A stretch of DNA of 64,000 nucleotides from Candidatus Paraprevotella stercoravium (lineage in GTDB: Bacteria; Bacteroidota; Bacteroidia; Bacteroidales; Bacteroidaceae). The DNA lies in NCBI GenBank assembly GCA_944320795.1, contig CALUIU010000001.1, positions 1-64,000 on the forward strand, in the 5' to 3' direction. Shown piece by piece: positions 8,584-16,628 of the stretch (positions within the stretch are counted from its first letter, which is position 1; each line of letters opens with the position of its first letter). The position numbers and the translations under genes are program-made. Under the pieces are notes generated by a model. That model saw nothing but the letters and a program-made list of their open reading frames with translations, searched no databases and was not told the origin of the DNA.

Positions 8584-9108
8584 TTAAGCCTCGTTTTTTA
8601 TCGGGCAGTATGTTTTCTCATAGATGCAGTGCAGCAGATGTCGTCCGGTTTCTGTCCGGAAAATCTTCTCCCGTATGATTTCAAGATGCTCTTTGGGAAT
8701 CCGGTCTTCGTCGATATTGACCAGAAAATCGGCTTCGATCAGAATCTGGTGATCTGCTTCGGTGATGTTCTTGAAGGTGTGATGATGCCCTACCAGCCAG
8801 CAGATGCGTTCGATTTGTGCCGGAGTATACCCACCAATCTGTTCCAACAGTTTTCTGGCTTCGGCCGGCCCCTCCTGTTCCTGATGTTTTCCGTCGCTTG
8901 AGCCATACTTCTGTTCGGAGATGTGAATGCCGATGTCGTGTACGATGGCAGCTGATTCCAAAATAAAGAGATTTTCTTCGTCCATTTTTTCCAGAGTGCC
9001 GATAGTTGCTGCCAGATTGTGCACTTTCAGCAGATGCTGGATGCGTTGTACGTCACCGGCATCATATTCAATCATGGCACGGATCAGTTTTGCGTGTTGT
9101 CGTTTCAT
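8584..9108 (-). CDS. HD-domain phosphohydrolase
   Basis: 174 residues. The HD signature is intact: H30, the pair H57-D58 in AAIVHDIGIH, and a later GHHH near residue 117 followed by a conserved Asp (EADFLVNIDED). These are the metal ligands of HD hydrolases, which act on nucleotides or other phosphoesters in the cytoplasm. The exact substrate is unknown. A -7 box at 9135-9142 lies just upstream, so this is the first gene of the 6722-9108 unit. Confidence 0.8.
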   Translation of the reverse strand: MKRQHAKLIRAMIEYDAGDVQRIQHLLKVHNLAATIGTLEKMDEENLFILESAAIVHDIGIHISEQKYGSSDGKHQEQEGPAEARKLLEQIGGYTPAQIERICWLVGHHHTFKNITEADHQILIEADFLVNIDEDRIPKEHLEIIREKIFRTETGRHLLHCIYEKTYCPIKNEA

Positions 9109-9134
9109 GTGTTCTTTGTTTCAGTCTTATCAGA

Positions 9135-9142
9135 CAAAATTA
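9135..9142 (-). promoter_or_regulatory. Bacteroides -7 box for the HD/EamA/RmlD-like unit
   Basis: On the minus strand this reads TAATTTTG, a full match to TAnnTTTG, about 27 nt upstream of the HD gene start. No good -33 TTTG was found at the usual spacing. Confidence 0.5.
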
Positions 9143-9258
9143 CGGTTTTCAGGAATAAAACGGTGTGTGTAAATAGCAGAAAATACATTACCGCGAGTCA
9201 AAAAGCCTAATTCTTGTTTTATCTGTTGTTTTTTCAGACTCCTTGGCCGAAATCTTTG

Positions 9259-9266
9259 TAATTTTG
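9259..9266 (+). promoter_or_regulatory. Bacteroides -7 box for menCE
   Basis: TAATTTTG matches TAnnTTTG. It lies only 17 nt before the menC ATG at 9283, so the leader would be about 10 nt, or about 22 nt if the ATG at 9295 is used. No clear -33 element is seen. Confidence 0.5.
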
Positions 9267-9282
9267 CAGCATCATTTTTCAG

Positions 9283-10353
9283 ATGAACAGAATTATGGAG
9301 AGTTTACATTTTGAGATTTGTCCGCATGTGTTGCATTTCAAGCGTCCGGCGGGCACCTCGCGCGGTGTCTATACCACGCGTAAAAGCTGGTTTCTGCATC
9401 TTACAGATCCGGCTAATCCGGAGAAAGAGGCTTGGGGAGAATGTGCCCCGCTGCCGAATTTGAGTTGCGATGACATTGAGGATTATGAGCGCGTTCTGGC
9501 AGATTTTTGTCAGGATGTGGCGCAGAAAGGATATATTGGCTATCCGCTTTGGCGGAATTACCCTTCCATGGTGTTTGGTATGGAGACAGCCTTGCTGCAC
9601 TGGAAAACCGGTTCGTTGGCTTTCTGGGATACTCCTTTTTCACGCGGCGAACAGGGTATTCAGATCAATGGATTGATCTGGATGGGTGACTATGATTATA
9701 TGTATGAACAGATTCTGAAGAAGATGGAGTTGGGATTCCGCTGCATCAAGCTCAAGATCGGTGCCATCGACTTTGAGCAGGAACTGGATTTGCTGCGTTT
9801 TATCCGTTCACGTTTTCCGGTAGGAACCATCGAATTGCGTGTGGATGCCAACGGAGCCTTCAAGCCCGAAGATGCTTTGGACAAACTGAATCTTCTGGCG
9901 GAGATCGGTCTGCATTCCATTGAGCAGCCGATACGTGCCGGACAGCGCAGTGAAATGGCACGCCTCACAGCCGAAAGCCGTCTGCCCATCGCTTTTGACG
10001 AAGAACTGATCGGTATCAATGACCGTGCGGAGAAAGCTCGTCTGCTGGACGAAACCAAACCGGCTTATATTGTGCTCAAACCTTCGCTGCACGGAGGAAT
10101 GGAGGGTTCTAAGGAATGGATTGAAGAGGCCGAGAAACGCAATATCGGTTGGTGGATTACTTCTGCTTTGGAATCCAATGTGGGATTGAATGCCATTGGT
10201 CAGTGGTGTGCCACTCTGAATACCACATTGCCTCAGGGATTGGGCACCGGTCAGCTTTTCGTAGACAATGTGGATATACCGCTCGAAGTGCGGCAGGATG
10301 CCCTTTGGTTTTCCGCTCCGGAGCAGGCTAAAAAGAAAATTGTGCTGGAATGA
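9283..10353 (+). CDS. menC: o-Succinylbenzoate synthase
   Basis: Enolase-superfamily dehydratase of menaquinone synthesis. It converts the SHCHC intermediate (2-succinyl-6-hydroxy-2,4-cyclohexadiene-1-carboxylate) to o-succinylbenzoate. The active-site residues are in place: KxK at K156/K158, metal ligands D188, E214 and D239, and the second base K266 (LKPSLHGG). Length 356 is slightly long for the family because of the start choice; ATG 9295 is an alternative. The stop overlaps the menE start by 4 nt (ATGA at 10350-10353), which suits sequential enzymes. menF, menD, menH and menB are not next to it. Confidence 0.9.
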   Translation: MNRIMESLHFEICPHVLHFKRPAGTSRGVYTTRKSWFLHLTDPANPEKEAWGECAPLPNLSCDDIEDYERVLADFCQDVAQKGYIGYPLWRNYPSMVFGMETALLHWKTGSLAFWDTPFSRGEQGIQINGLIWMGDYDYMYEQILKKMELGFRCIKLKIGAIDFEQELDLLRFIRSRFPVGTIELRVDANGAFKPEDALDKLNLLAEIGLHSIEQPIRAGQRSEMARLTAESRLPIAFDEELIGINDRAEKARLLDETKPAYIVLKPSLHGGMEGSKEWIEEAEKRNIGWWITSALESNVGLNAIGQWCATLNTTLPQGLGTGQLFVDNVDIPLEVRQDALWFSAPEQAKKKIVLE

Positions 10354-11480
10354 CGGAGCGGAGCTTTCAGTGTGACATTCGTAAACAGGTGTTGTGTGTG
10401 TCCGACCGTTGCTTTGATACCAGCTCGTTACCGGAACTCTTGGAATTGAAAAATCAGACACCCGAGGGGATCTGTCGTGATTTATACACATTTTTATATG
10501 CATGGTTTTCAGAGGGGGAGACCATGCAGGTGCAGACTTCCGGTTCTACGGGAGTGCCTAAGATAATGGAGGTTTCCAAACGCGCCATGATGAACAGTGC
10601 CTGTCGCACTTGCCGTTTTCTGGGACTTCAAGAGGGAGATTCTCTGTTGCTTTCCATGAATCTGAAGTATATTGGAGCGCAAATGATGGTCGTGCGTGCT
10701 TTGGTGGGAGGTTTACGGTTGCTGCTTCAGGAGCCTTGTGCTCATCCTTTGGCAGCCGTTCAGGAGCGGATAGACTTCCTGTCTATGGTGCCGATGCAGT
10801 TGGCTTCATCCTTGCAACGTGAAGCGGAAAGAAACATATTGCAGGCCGCTAAGGTGGTCATTGTCGGGGGAGGAGCTGTAGACAGCCTTTTGGAGGAACA
10901 GCTTCAGGTATTGCCTTGCCGGGTTTACTCCACTTATGGCATGACCGAAACCCTGTCGCATATTGCCATGCGCCCGTTAAACGGGCCGGAGCGTTCCGAC
11001 CGCTATTATCCGTTGGAAGGAGTTGCTTTGTCCTTGTCCGCACGCGATACGCTGGTTATTGAAGTACCCGATGTGTGTACCGGGAAACTGGAAACGAACG
11101 ATTGTGTGACTCTTTATCCAGACGGTTCGTTTGTGGTAAGGGGACGTGTGGATAACGTGATTAACAGTGGAGGTGTGAAAATACAGATTGAGGAAGACGA
11201 GCGTTTGCTTCAAGGATTTCTTTCCTTTCCGTTTGTCATAACAGCTGTACCGGATTCTTTTTATGGAGAGAAGGTGGTTTTGCTGGCAGAGCGTCCTAAA
11301 TCTTCTGAAAAGGAAACAAATGGGCTTTTGGCCGTGTGTAAAGATGCTCTTCCCCGTTATCATGCCCCTCGTGACATTGTATTTGTTTTGTCTTTGCCAC
11401 GTACAGAGAATGGAAAGATTGATCGGAAGGGTTGCAGGAATGCTGCTTTGAGGGGATTGGAAATTAAAAAAGGAGGATGA
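10350..11480 (+). CDS. menE: o-Succinylbenzoate-CoA ligase
   Basis: ANL-superfamily adenylating enzyme, the step after MenC in menaquinone synthesis. The P-loop-like motif TSGSTGVPK is at residues 63-71, STYGMTE lies mid-protein and the C-terminal catalytic lysine region (NGKIDRK) is near the end. At 376 residues it is shorter than E. coli MenE (about 450) but typical of the compact Bacteroidetes form. It is translated from an ATGA overlap with menC. The stop codon lies inside the left arm of the terminator at 11466-11498. Confidence 0.88.
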   Translation: MTERSFQCDIRKQVLCVSDRCFDTSSLPELLELKNQTPEGICRDLYTFLYAWFSEGETMQVQTSGSTGVPKIMEVSKRAMMNSACRTCRFLGLQEGDSLLLSMNLKYIGAQMMVVRALVGGLRLLLQEPCAHPLAAVQERIDFLSMVPMQLASSLQREAERNILQAAKVVIVGGGAVDSLLEEQLQVLPCRVYSTYGMTETLSHIAMRPLNGPERSDRYYPLEGVALSLSARDTLVIEVPDVCTGKLETNDCVTLYPDGSFVVRGRVDNVINSGGVKIQIEEDERLLQGFLSFPFVITAVPDSFYGEKVVLLAERPKSSEKETNGLLAVCKDALPRYHAPRDIVFVLSLPRTENGKIDRKGCRNAALRGLEIKKGG

Positions 11481-11498
11481 ATTTCATCCTCCTTTTTT
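11466..11498. terminator. Bidirectional terminator between menE and the OmpA-like gene
   Basis: A perfect inverted repeat with arms 11466-11480 and 11484-11498, a 3-nt loop and A/T runs at both ends. It serves the two convergent genes. Confidence 0.85.
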
Positions 11499-11536
11499 AA
11501 TAGGTTTATAAGTTTATTGCTATTTGTCTTATAAAT

Positions 11537-12658
11537 TTAGTCCACGATACAGATGCTTACACGGTTCCAGTCTGGATTGCTGAATACGCTACCTACACCC
11601 TTACCTTCAGTCTTGATGCGGCTTTCGTCGATGTTGTACTGTTTAACCAGAATCTTCTTCACAGCTTCTGCACGTTTCAGAGATAACTTCTGGTTGAATT
11701 CAGCATTTCCTTCTGGAGAAGCGTAACCGGAGATAGTAACTTTGGCATTGCTGTTTTCCTTCAAAACATTTGCCAATTTCTCGATACTTGGCATCTGGAG
11801 AGCGTCAATGGTGCTCTTTCCCTGACGGAAGGTTACATAATAGTCTTTCTCTGCTGCTACGGTTGTTGCTACCGGCTTCTTGTTTCTGCAGTCGTTCAGG
11901 TCATTCTGTAACTGGTTGATCTTAGATTTTGCATTCTCCAATTCACCATCCTTAGAGGCAACTTCCTGACGCATGCTGGAAATCATGGCATTCAGAGCAT
12001 CAATTTCATCACGGTCGCATTCGATAGAATAATAGTGCTTGTCAGTGCTGTTCTTGAAGTGGTAAACCACACCGGCTGTCAGCTCAAATGCTGCCTGTCT
12101 TGCATCGAAGTTCAGATGCTCCTGACCCTTGATGGTCATATCCCATACTACAGCAGGTTTTACAGCGATAGTCCAAGCCTTTGAATCCCCGATGTTGAAA
12201 TTGAAATTCATACCGGCTTTTGCAGATACATGGTTACGATCGTGTGGGTCACCCTGCTTCCAATATGGATTTGTGCTGTGCAACCATCCGAAACCACCGA
12301 CTGCCTCAACTTCAAACAAAGACGGTTTGCCTTTGTAAGAACAGAACAGATTATTCAGATTTACACGATGCAGCAAACTTAAGTTATACACATCAAATGC
12401 TGTGTAGCTGGCATTTGTATTAATGCTGGCCATACCTTCTAAGCTTAAGCCATAGATTGGAGAGAACTGCTTGTTAATGGTAAGACCCATTGTCGGACGC
12501 ATGCTCTCAAAGAAAGGATGGTTGATTAATGGGGTAACACCACCGACATTCAAACCTATAGACCAATTGTCACTCAGTTTGTTACCAGATACGTTGTTCT
12601 GTGCTTGGGTTTGGCCAAGAACCAATGCACCCATGAGGAATAGTAAAGTTCTTTTCAT
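11537..12658 (-). CDS. OmpA-family outer membrane protein
   Basis: 373 residues. A signal peptide (ending GQTQAQ) is followed by an N-terminal beta-barrel of about 190 residues. A short coiled coil around residues 215-255 (ASKDGELENAKSKINQL) leads to a C-terminal OmpA peptidoglycan-binding domain (VTISGYASPEGNAEFNQKLS, LSLKRAEAVKKIL). It should sit in the outer membrane with the C-terminal domain holding peptidoglycan. It is a single-gene unit with its own -7 box at 12702-12709 and a 40-nt leader. In Bacteroides such proteins are usually abundant major porins. Confidence 0.9.
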   Translation of the reverse strand: MKRTLLFLMGALVLGQTQAQNNVSGNKLSDNWSIGLNVGGVTPLINHPFFESMRPTMGLTINKQFSPIYGLSLEGMASINTNASYTAFDVYNLSLLHRVNLNNLFCSYKGKPSLFEVEAVGGFGWLHSTNPYWKQGDPHDRNHVSAKAGMNFNFNIGDSKAWTIAVKPAVVWDMTIKGQEHLNFDARQAAFELTAGVVYHFKNSTDKHYYSIECDRDEIDALNAMISSMRQEVASKDGELENAKSKINQLQNDLNDCRNKKPVATTVAAEKDYYVTFRQGKSTIDALQMPSIEKLANVLKENSNAKVTISGYASPEGNAEFNQKLSLKRAEAVKKILVKQYNIDESRIKTEGKGVGSVFSNPDWNRVSICIVD

Positions 12659-12701
12659 AATAACATAAGTTTAGTTTAATAAATATGATTTAGTCTTTTA
12701 G

Positions 12702-12709
12702 CAAATATA
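12702..12709 (-). promoter_or_regulatory. -7 box of the OmpA-like gene
   Basis: TATATTTG on the minus strand, a full match to TAnnTTTG, about 43 nt upstream of the start codon. The rest of 12710-12867 is AT-rich with no gene. Confidence 0.55.
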
Positions 12710-12867
12710 CTCGTATTCTTTGGATTCTGTCCTTTATGGTGTTTTTATTTCGTGTTATATAACAAAAAACTCCTTTTTTGCTCTTTTTTTAATTAAAATA
12801 CAGACTTGTTTTTGTTCTGTTAAGGTAAAAATACGAACAAAAGCCTTTCTCTTGTGTTGTTGTAAAT

Positions 12868-12890
12868 AGGAGGGGGAGAATCCCCCTCCT
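12868..12890 (-). terminator. GC-rich hairpin after ddh
   Basis: Arms 12868-12877 and 12881-12890 pair perfectly with a 3-nt loop, 22 nt beyond the ddh stop. The following T-tract is poor, so this may stabilise the 3' end rather than terminate fully. Confidence 0.6.
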
Positions 12891-12912
12891 GAATCCATGC
12901 AGGATTTATGTC

Positions 12913-13812
12913 TTATACCAGATGGCTGATCAGAGTTTCACGATCTCCATAGAGCAGATCGATTACCGGAATCTCTACCATAGTGTAGCAACCCGGTTTC
13001 TGCTTCATGGAAGCACGAGCTACACAAACCAGTACCTGAGCAGTCAGAGCCGGATTGTTGATGCGCATGTTGAACTCGAACAACTGGTTCTGGGTCTTTC
13101 CGGAAACGCCCTTACGAGTCAGATTTACACCGTGGCCCATATCCAGAAGATCGTCTACACAAGGAACCTGGATGACGTGAGTCTCGTCGTTTACAAAGTA
13201 AGCGTCAGCCTTGATAGCTGCTGCAACCTTCTCATATTCGTATCCTTCTTCTACTTCGATATATACCATACGACGGTGAATACCGGTTCCTGTCGGGATA
13301 GTCATTGACAAAGCAGCCTTAACACCTTCGATAGCCTTAACAGCTACAGTGTGTCCCATGCTCATACCCGGGCCGAAGTTGGTGTAAGTGATACCCTTTG
13401 GAGCGATGGCTTCAAGCAGAGTACGTACGATAGAATCGCTTCCCGGATCCCATCCGGCAGAGATGATAGATACGGCATTTCCTGCCTGAGCGCTTTCGTT
13501 CAGGGAACGGCGCAGTGAAGTGATCTGAGTGTGGATGTCGAAGCTGTCCACTGTATTGATACCCATAGCCAGAATTTCTTTGGCATACTCTTCCACTTTA
13601 CGGGTTGGAGTAGCCAGAATGGCAACATCTACATTCTCTAATTCCTTGATATCTTTTACTACAGGATAGTTAGCCAGTTCTTCCGGTTTGTTTTCTGCAC
13701 CGTTACGGCGTACGATACCTGCAATCTCAAAATCTGGTGCGGCTTCCAAAGCCTGCAGTGTGTAGTGGCCGATATTGCCATAACCCACAATGGCTGCTCT
13801 GATTTTCTTCAT
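12913..13812 (-). CDS. ddh: meso-Diaminopimelate D-dehydrogenase
   Basis: 299 residues from the ATG at 13812 (MKKIRAAIVGYGNIGHY); a 13-codon upstream extension to 13851 runs into the promoter and is rejected. The Rossmann motif GYGNIG binds NADP+. Family-typical segments SAGWDPGSDSIVR and NFGPGMSMGHTVAVK hold the substrate. The enzyme makes meso-DAP in one step from tetrahydrodipicolinate, for lysine and peptidoglycan. It has its own -7 box at 13849-13856 and a hairpin after the stop, so it is monocistronic. Confidence 0.93.
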   Translation of the reverse strand: MKKIRAAIVGYGNIGHYTLQALEAAPDFEIAGIVRRNGAENKPEELANYPVVKDIKELENVDVAILATPTRKVEEYAKEILAMGINTVDSFDIHTQITSLRRSLNESAQAGNAVSIISAGWDPGSDSIVRTLLEAIAPKGITYTNFGPGMSMGHTVAVKAIEGVKAALSMTIPTGTGIHRRMVYIEVEEGYEYEKVAAAIKADAYFVNDETHVIQVPCVDDLLDMGHGVNLTRKGVSGKTQNQLFEFNMRINNPALTAQVLVCVARASMKQKPGCYTMVEIPVIDLLYGDRETLISHLV

Positions 13813-13848
13813 AATCTTTGTTTTATTGATGATTTGTTGATTTGGTTG

Positions 13849-13856
13849 CAAATATA
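13849..13856 (-). promoter_or_regulatory. -7 box of ddh
   Basis: TATATTTG on the minus strand matches TAnnTTTG, 37 nt from the ddh start. It shows that the longer reading frame starting at 13851 would begin inside the promoter. Confidence 0.55.
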
Positions 13857-14101
13857 GAGAATATCCTCAAATATTTATTCCAAAAACATATTGTTTTATT
13901 ATTTGTTTTTATCTGTTCTTACTTTTTGATATAAATATCTGATGATCCCTTTTATTTTGTATTATCTATCCTTTTTTTTGTGTTATAATGTAATTGCCTG
14001 TTTCTTGTTTACTCTTCTTTCTATATTTTTTTAGATTTTAGAGCCCTAAGGCTCACTTATTATATTAAGGTGTGATGGTATATCTTATAGAAAAAAGGAA
14101 A

Positions 14102-14130
14102 ATATGAACAATTCATATTGATATATGAAT
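14102..14130 (+). promoter_or_regulatory. Probable AraC-type operator upstream of the efflux operon
   Basis: ATATGAA occurs at 14102-14108 and again at 14123-14129, exactly 21 bp apart (two helical turns). An inverted copy gives the palindrome ATTCATAT-TGAT-ATATGAAT at 14111-14130. The site lies about 25 bp upstream of the -7 box at 14154. The last gene of the operon is an AraC regulator, so autoregulation is likely; that link is inference. Confidence 0.5.
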
Positions 14131-14153
14131 AGGATTCTCATAACAGAATACTC

Positions 14154-14161
14154 TAATTTTG
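14154..14161 (+). promoter_or_regulatory. -7 box of the tolC-hlyD-MFS-araC operon
   Basis: TAATTTTG, a full match to TAnnTTTG, 22 nt before the TolC-type start codon at 14184. There is no consensus -33 box, consistent with dependence on an activator. Confidence 0.55.
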
Positions 14162-14183
14162 CGGCAGTTAAAAGATAAAATAT

Positions 14184-15509
14184 ATGAGAAAACTGTTATT
14201 CATTTTTGCTATGATTGGATGGGTGCCTCAACAGATTTCGGCACAAGATATCCTCAGTCTGGAGGAATGTATCAAAATAGGTATAGAAAATAATCTTGCC
14301 TTACAGACCAAACGCAATGAAATCCGTAAAGGACAATATGCTTTATCGGAAAACCGGGCTCGCTTGTTGCCTGTGATCAATGGCTTTGCCGGTTTTACGG
14401 ATAACATAAAGCCACCGGTTTCGGTTACCGACGGATCTTCTTATGGAGTGCCATATAATGTAACCAAAACTTTGCCATACAGCGCTAATGCCGGAATCCA
14501 GTTGCAGTTGCCACTTTACAATCAGACCCTGTATACTTCTATGGATGTAGCCCGGATTATGGATCAGCTGAATCGTCAGGGTTATGAAAAGGCTCGTGAA
14601 GAACTGATGATGGAGATTTCCAAACTCTATTATCTGGGGCAGACCACCAATGAACAGCTGGAAATTCTGAAAAAGAATATCGGTCGCCTGGAGGAACTGA
14701 AAAACATTACCGAGGCTTTCTATGATAATGGGATGGCCATGGATATTGACGTGAAACGCGTACGGATTAATCTGGACAATATGAAAGTGCAGTATGACAA
14801 TGCCCAGGCCATGCTGGTGCAACAGATGAATCTGTTGAAATATATGATGGATTTCCCGATGGAAAAGAACTTTGCCTTGGAGCGGGTACAGGCAGAAAAA
14901 CTTTCGCATACCGAGTTGACCGGTCTGTCGGAAAATCTCTATGAAATCCAGATGCTGGAGTCTCAGAAAACGCTGGCTGAGAAGCAACGCAAATTGATCC
15001 GCAATGGATACATTCCTTCTTTGAGTCTGAGCGGAAATCTGTCTACTTCGGCTTTCACGGATAAGGCACGCTATTGGTTTCAGGACAATCCTTCGAGCAA
15101 ATGGTATACCAGTTACGGGGTAGGTGTTTCTCTCCGAGTTCCGATTTTTGACGGACTGGAAAAGCGCAATAAGGTCCGTAAGGCAGAGATGGACATCGAG
15201 AATGCCCGTCTGAATCTGGAGAATACCCGCAAGAATTTGCAGACTAAGTATCTGAACGCTACCAATGATCTGATGAACAGCGAGCGTAATTTCTTCAAGC
15301 AAAAGGATAATTACCTGTTGGCAGAAGATGTATATGCGGTGACTATTGACCGATACAAGGAAGGTATTGCTTCAATGACCGAAGTGTTGCAGGACGAGAT
15401 GAGAATGAGTGAGGCTCAGAACAATTATATTACGGCCCATTATAATTATCAGCTGAACAATCTGGTATTGCTCAAGCTCACCGGAAATATCGAATCTTTA
15501 ATCAAATAA
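14184..15509 (+). CDS. TolC-family outer membrane efflux protein
   Basis: 441 residues: signal peptide (MRKLLFIFAMIGWVPQQISA), then two repeats of long amphipathic helices with short strands, the TolC/OEP fold (first repeat LSLEECIKIGIENNLALQTK). TolC trimers form the outer membrane duct of tripartite pumps. The adaptor gene follows after 22 nt and the transporter gene after that, so this should be the duct of that pump. The operon starts here, behind the operator at 14102-14130. Confidence 0.9.
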   Translation: MRKLLFIFAMIGWVPQQISAQDILSLEECIKIGIENNLALQTKRNEIRKGQYALSENRARLLPVINGFAGFTDNIKPPVSVTDGSSYGVPYNVTKTLPYSANAGIQLQLPLYNQTLYTSMDVARIMDQLNRQGYEKAREELMMEISKLYYLGQTTNEQLEILKKNIGRLEELKNITEAFYDNGMAMDIDVKRVRINLDNMKVQYDNAQAMLVQQMNLLKYMMDFPMEKNFALERVQAEKLSHTELTGLSENLYEIQMLESQKTLAEKQRKLIRNGYIPSLSLSGNLSTSAFTDKARYWFQDNPSSKWYTSYGVGVSLRVPIFDGLEKRNKVRKAEMDIENARLNLENTRKNLQTKYLNATNDLMNSERNFFKQKDNYLLAEDVYAVTIDRYKEGIASMTEVLQDEMRMSEAQNNYITAHYNYQLNNLVLLKLTGNIESLIK

Positions 15510-15531
15510 CCAATTATAAAGAAAAAGAAAT

Positions 15532-16623
15532 ATGGAAAAGAATTTAGATAGACAGGATAAGGATATGCGTCAGGAAAAAGTTCAGAAGCTCAAGAAAATG
15601 CGTCGCTGGCAGATGGTAGCCAGTGTGCTGGGAGTTGCCGTGCTGGGTGTAGGTATCTGGCAAAGCGTCAGTCTCTTCTTGGATTATAAACACACCGAAG
15701 TGAGCAATGATGCTCAGGTGGAGCAGTATATTTCGCCCATCAATATGCGGGCTTCCGGATATATCAAGAAAATTTGTTTTACGGAGCATCAGGAGGTTCA
15801 CAAGGGAGATACCCTGCTCATTCTGGATGACCGTGAGTATAAAATCCGGGTGATGGAGGCTGAGGCCGCCTTGAAAGATGCTCAGGCCGGGGCTACGGTA
15901 ATCGATGCGTCGCTCGAAACCACCGAGAATAATGCCTCTGTGTTTGAAGCATCTCTGGCTGAGGTGGAAGTGCGTCTGGCAAAACTGGAAAAGGACCGCC
16001 AGCGTTATCAGAACCTGGTAGCCCGCAATGCGGCCACTCCCATTCAGTTGGAACAGATCGAAACGGAGTATGCCGCTACCTTGAAAAAGAAGGAAGCCAT
16101 CCAGCGCCAGCAGCGTGCTGCACGTTCCGGAGTGAAGGAAGTATCCCGTCGCCGCATGAATACCGAAGCAGCGATCCAGCGTGCTGAGGCTGCTCTGGAA
16201 ATGGCCCGACTGAATCTTTCCTACACTGTGGTGGTGGCTCCTTGCGACGGAAAACTAGGTCGTCGTGCCATCGAGGAGGGACAGATGGTCAATGCCGGAC
16301 AGACCATTACCAATATCATCCCCGATACACAGAAGTGGATTATTGCCAACTATAAGGAAAAGCAAATCGAGAACCTGCATGTAGGTCAGGAAGTGGAAAT
16401 AACGGTCGATGCTCTTAAGGACAGAACCTTCAAAGGGCGCATTACCGCCATTTCGGGAGCTACCGGTTCGAAATACTCACTCGTTCCTACGGACAATTCT
16501 GCCGGAAACTTTGTCAAGATACAGCAGAGAATCCCCGTACGTATTGATTTTGATGGTCTGGCTGCCGAGGATCATGAGCGTCTGGCTGCCGGAATGATGG
16601 TTGTTGTCAAAGCTAAACTGTAA
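15532..16623 (+). CDS. HlyD/EmrA-family membrane fusion protein
   Basis: 363 residues: a charged N-terminus, one membrane helix at about residues 25-45, a split biotinyl-lipoyl domain (INMRASGYIKKICFTEHQEV), a long coiled coil (about 110-225) and a beta-barrel domain. EmrA-like adaptors connect an inner-membrane MFS pump with TolC. It lies between the tolC-like and MFS genes, only 5 nt ahead of the latter, as in emrAB operons. The cargo is unknown. Confidence 0.88.
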   Translation: MEKNLDRQDKDMRQEKVQKLKKMRRWQMVASVLGVAVLGVGIWQSVSLFLDYKHTEVSNDAQVEQYISPINMRASGYIKKICFTEHQEVHKGDTLLILDDREYKIRVMEAEAALKDAQAGATVIDASLETTENNASVFEASLAEVEVRLAKLEKDRQRYQNLVARNAATPIQLEQIETEYAATLKKKEAIQRQQRAARSGVKEVSRRRMNTEAAIQRAEAALEMARLNLSYTVVVAPCDGKLGRRAIEEGQMVNAGQTITNIIPDTQKWIIANYKEKQIENLHVGQEVEITVDALKDRTFKGRITAISGATGSKYSLVPTDNSAGNFVKIQQRIPVRIDFDGLAAEDHERLAAGMMVVVKAKL

Positions 16624-16628
16624 GAACT

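Larger units (their letters stand above)
13857..14183. other. Intergenic region between ddh and the efflux operon
   Basis: No gene is visible. The stretch is AT-rich and carries divergent promoters. A small hairpin (GAGCC-ctaa-GGCTC) sits at 14041-14054. A set of ATATGAA direct and inverted repeats lies at 14102-14130, just upstream of the -7 box of the efflux operon. Confidence 0.6.

Noticed and set aside
13813-13851. Longer start for ddh
   Set aside because: The extension begins inside the -7 box at 13849-13856 and adds residues outside the usual 299-residue family length.
14041-14054. Hairpin GAGCC-ctaa-GGCTC considered as a terminator
   Set aside because: The 5-bp stem is short and no T-run follows on the plus strand; both flanking genes face away from it.
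14343-15302. 319-residue open frame on the minus strand across the TolC gene
   Set aside because: It lies wholly inside a recognised TolC gene on the other strand, has no family similarity and reflects codon bias.
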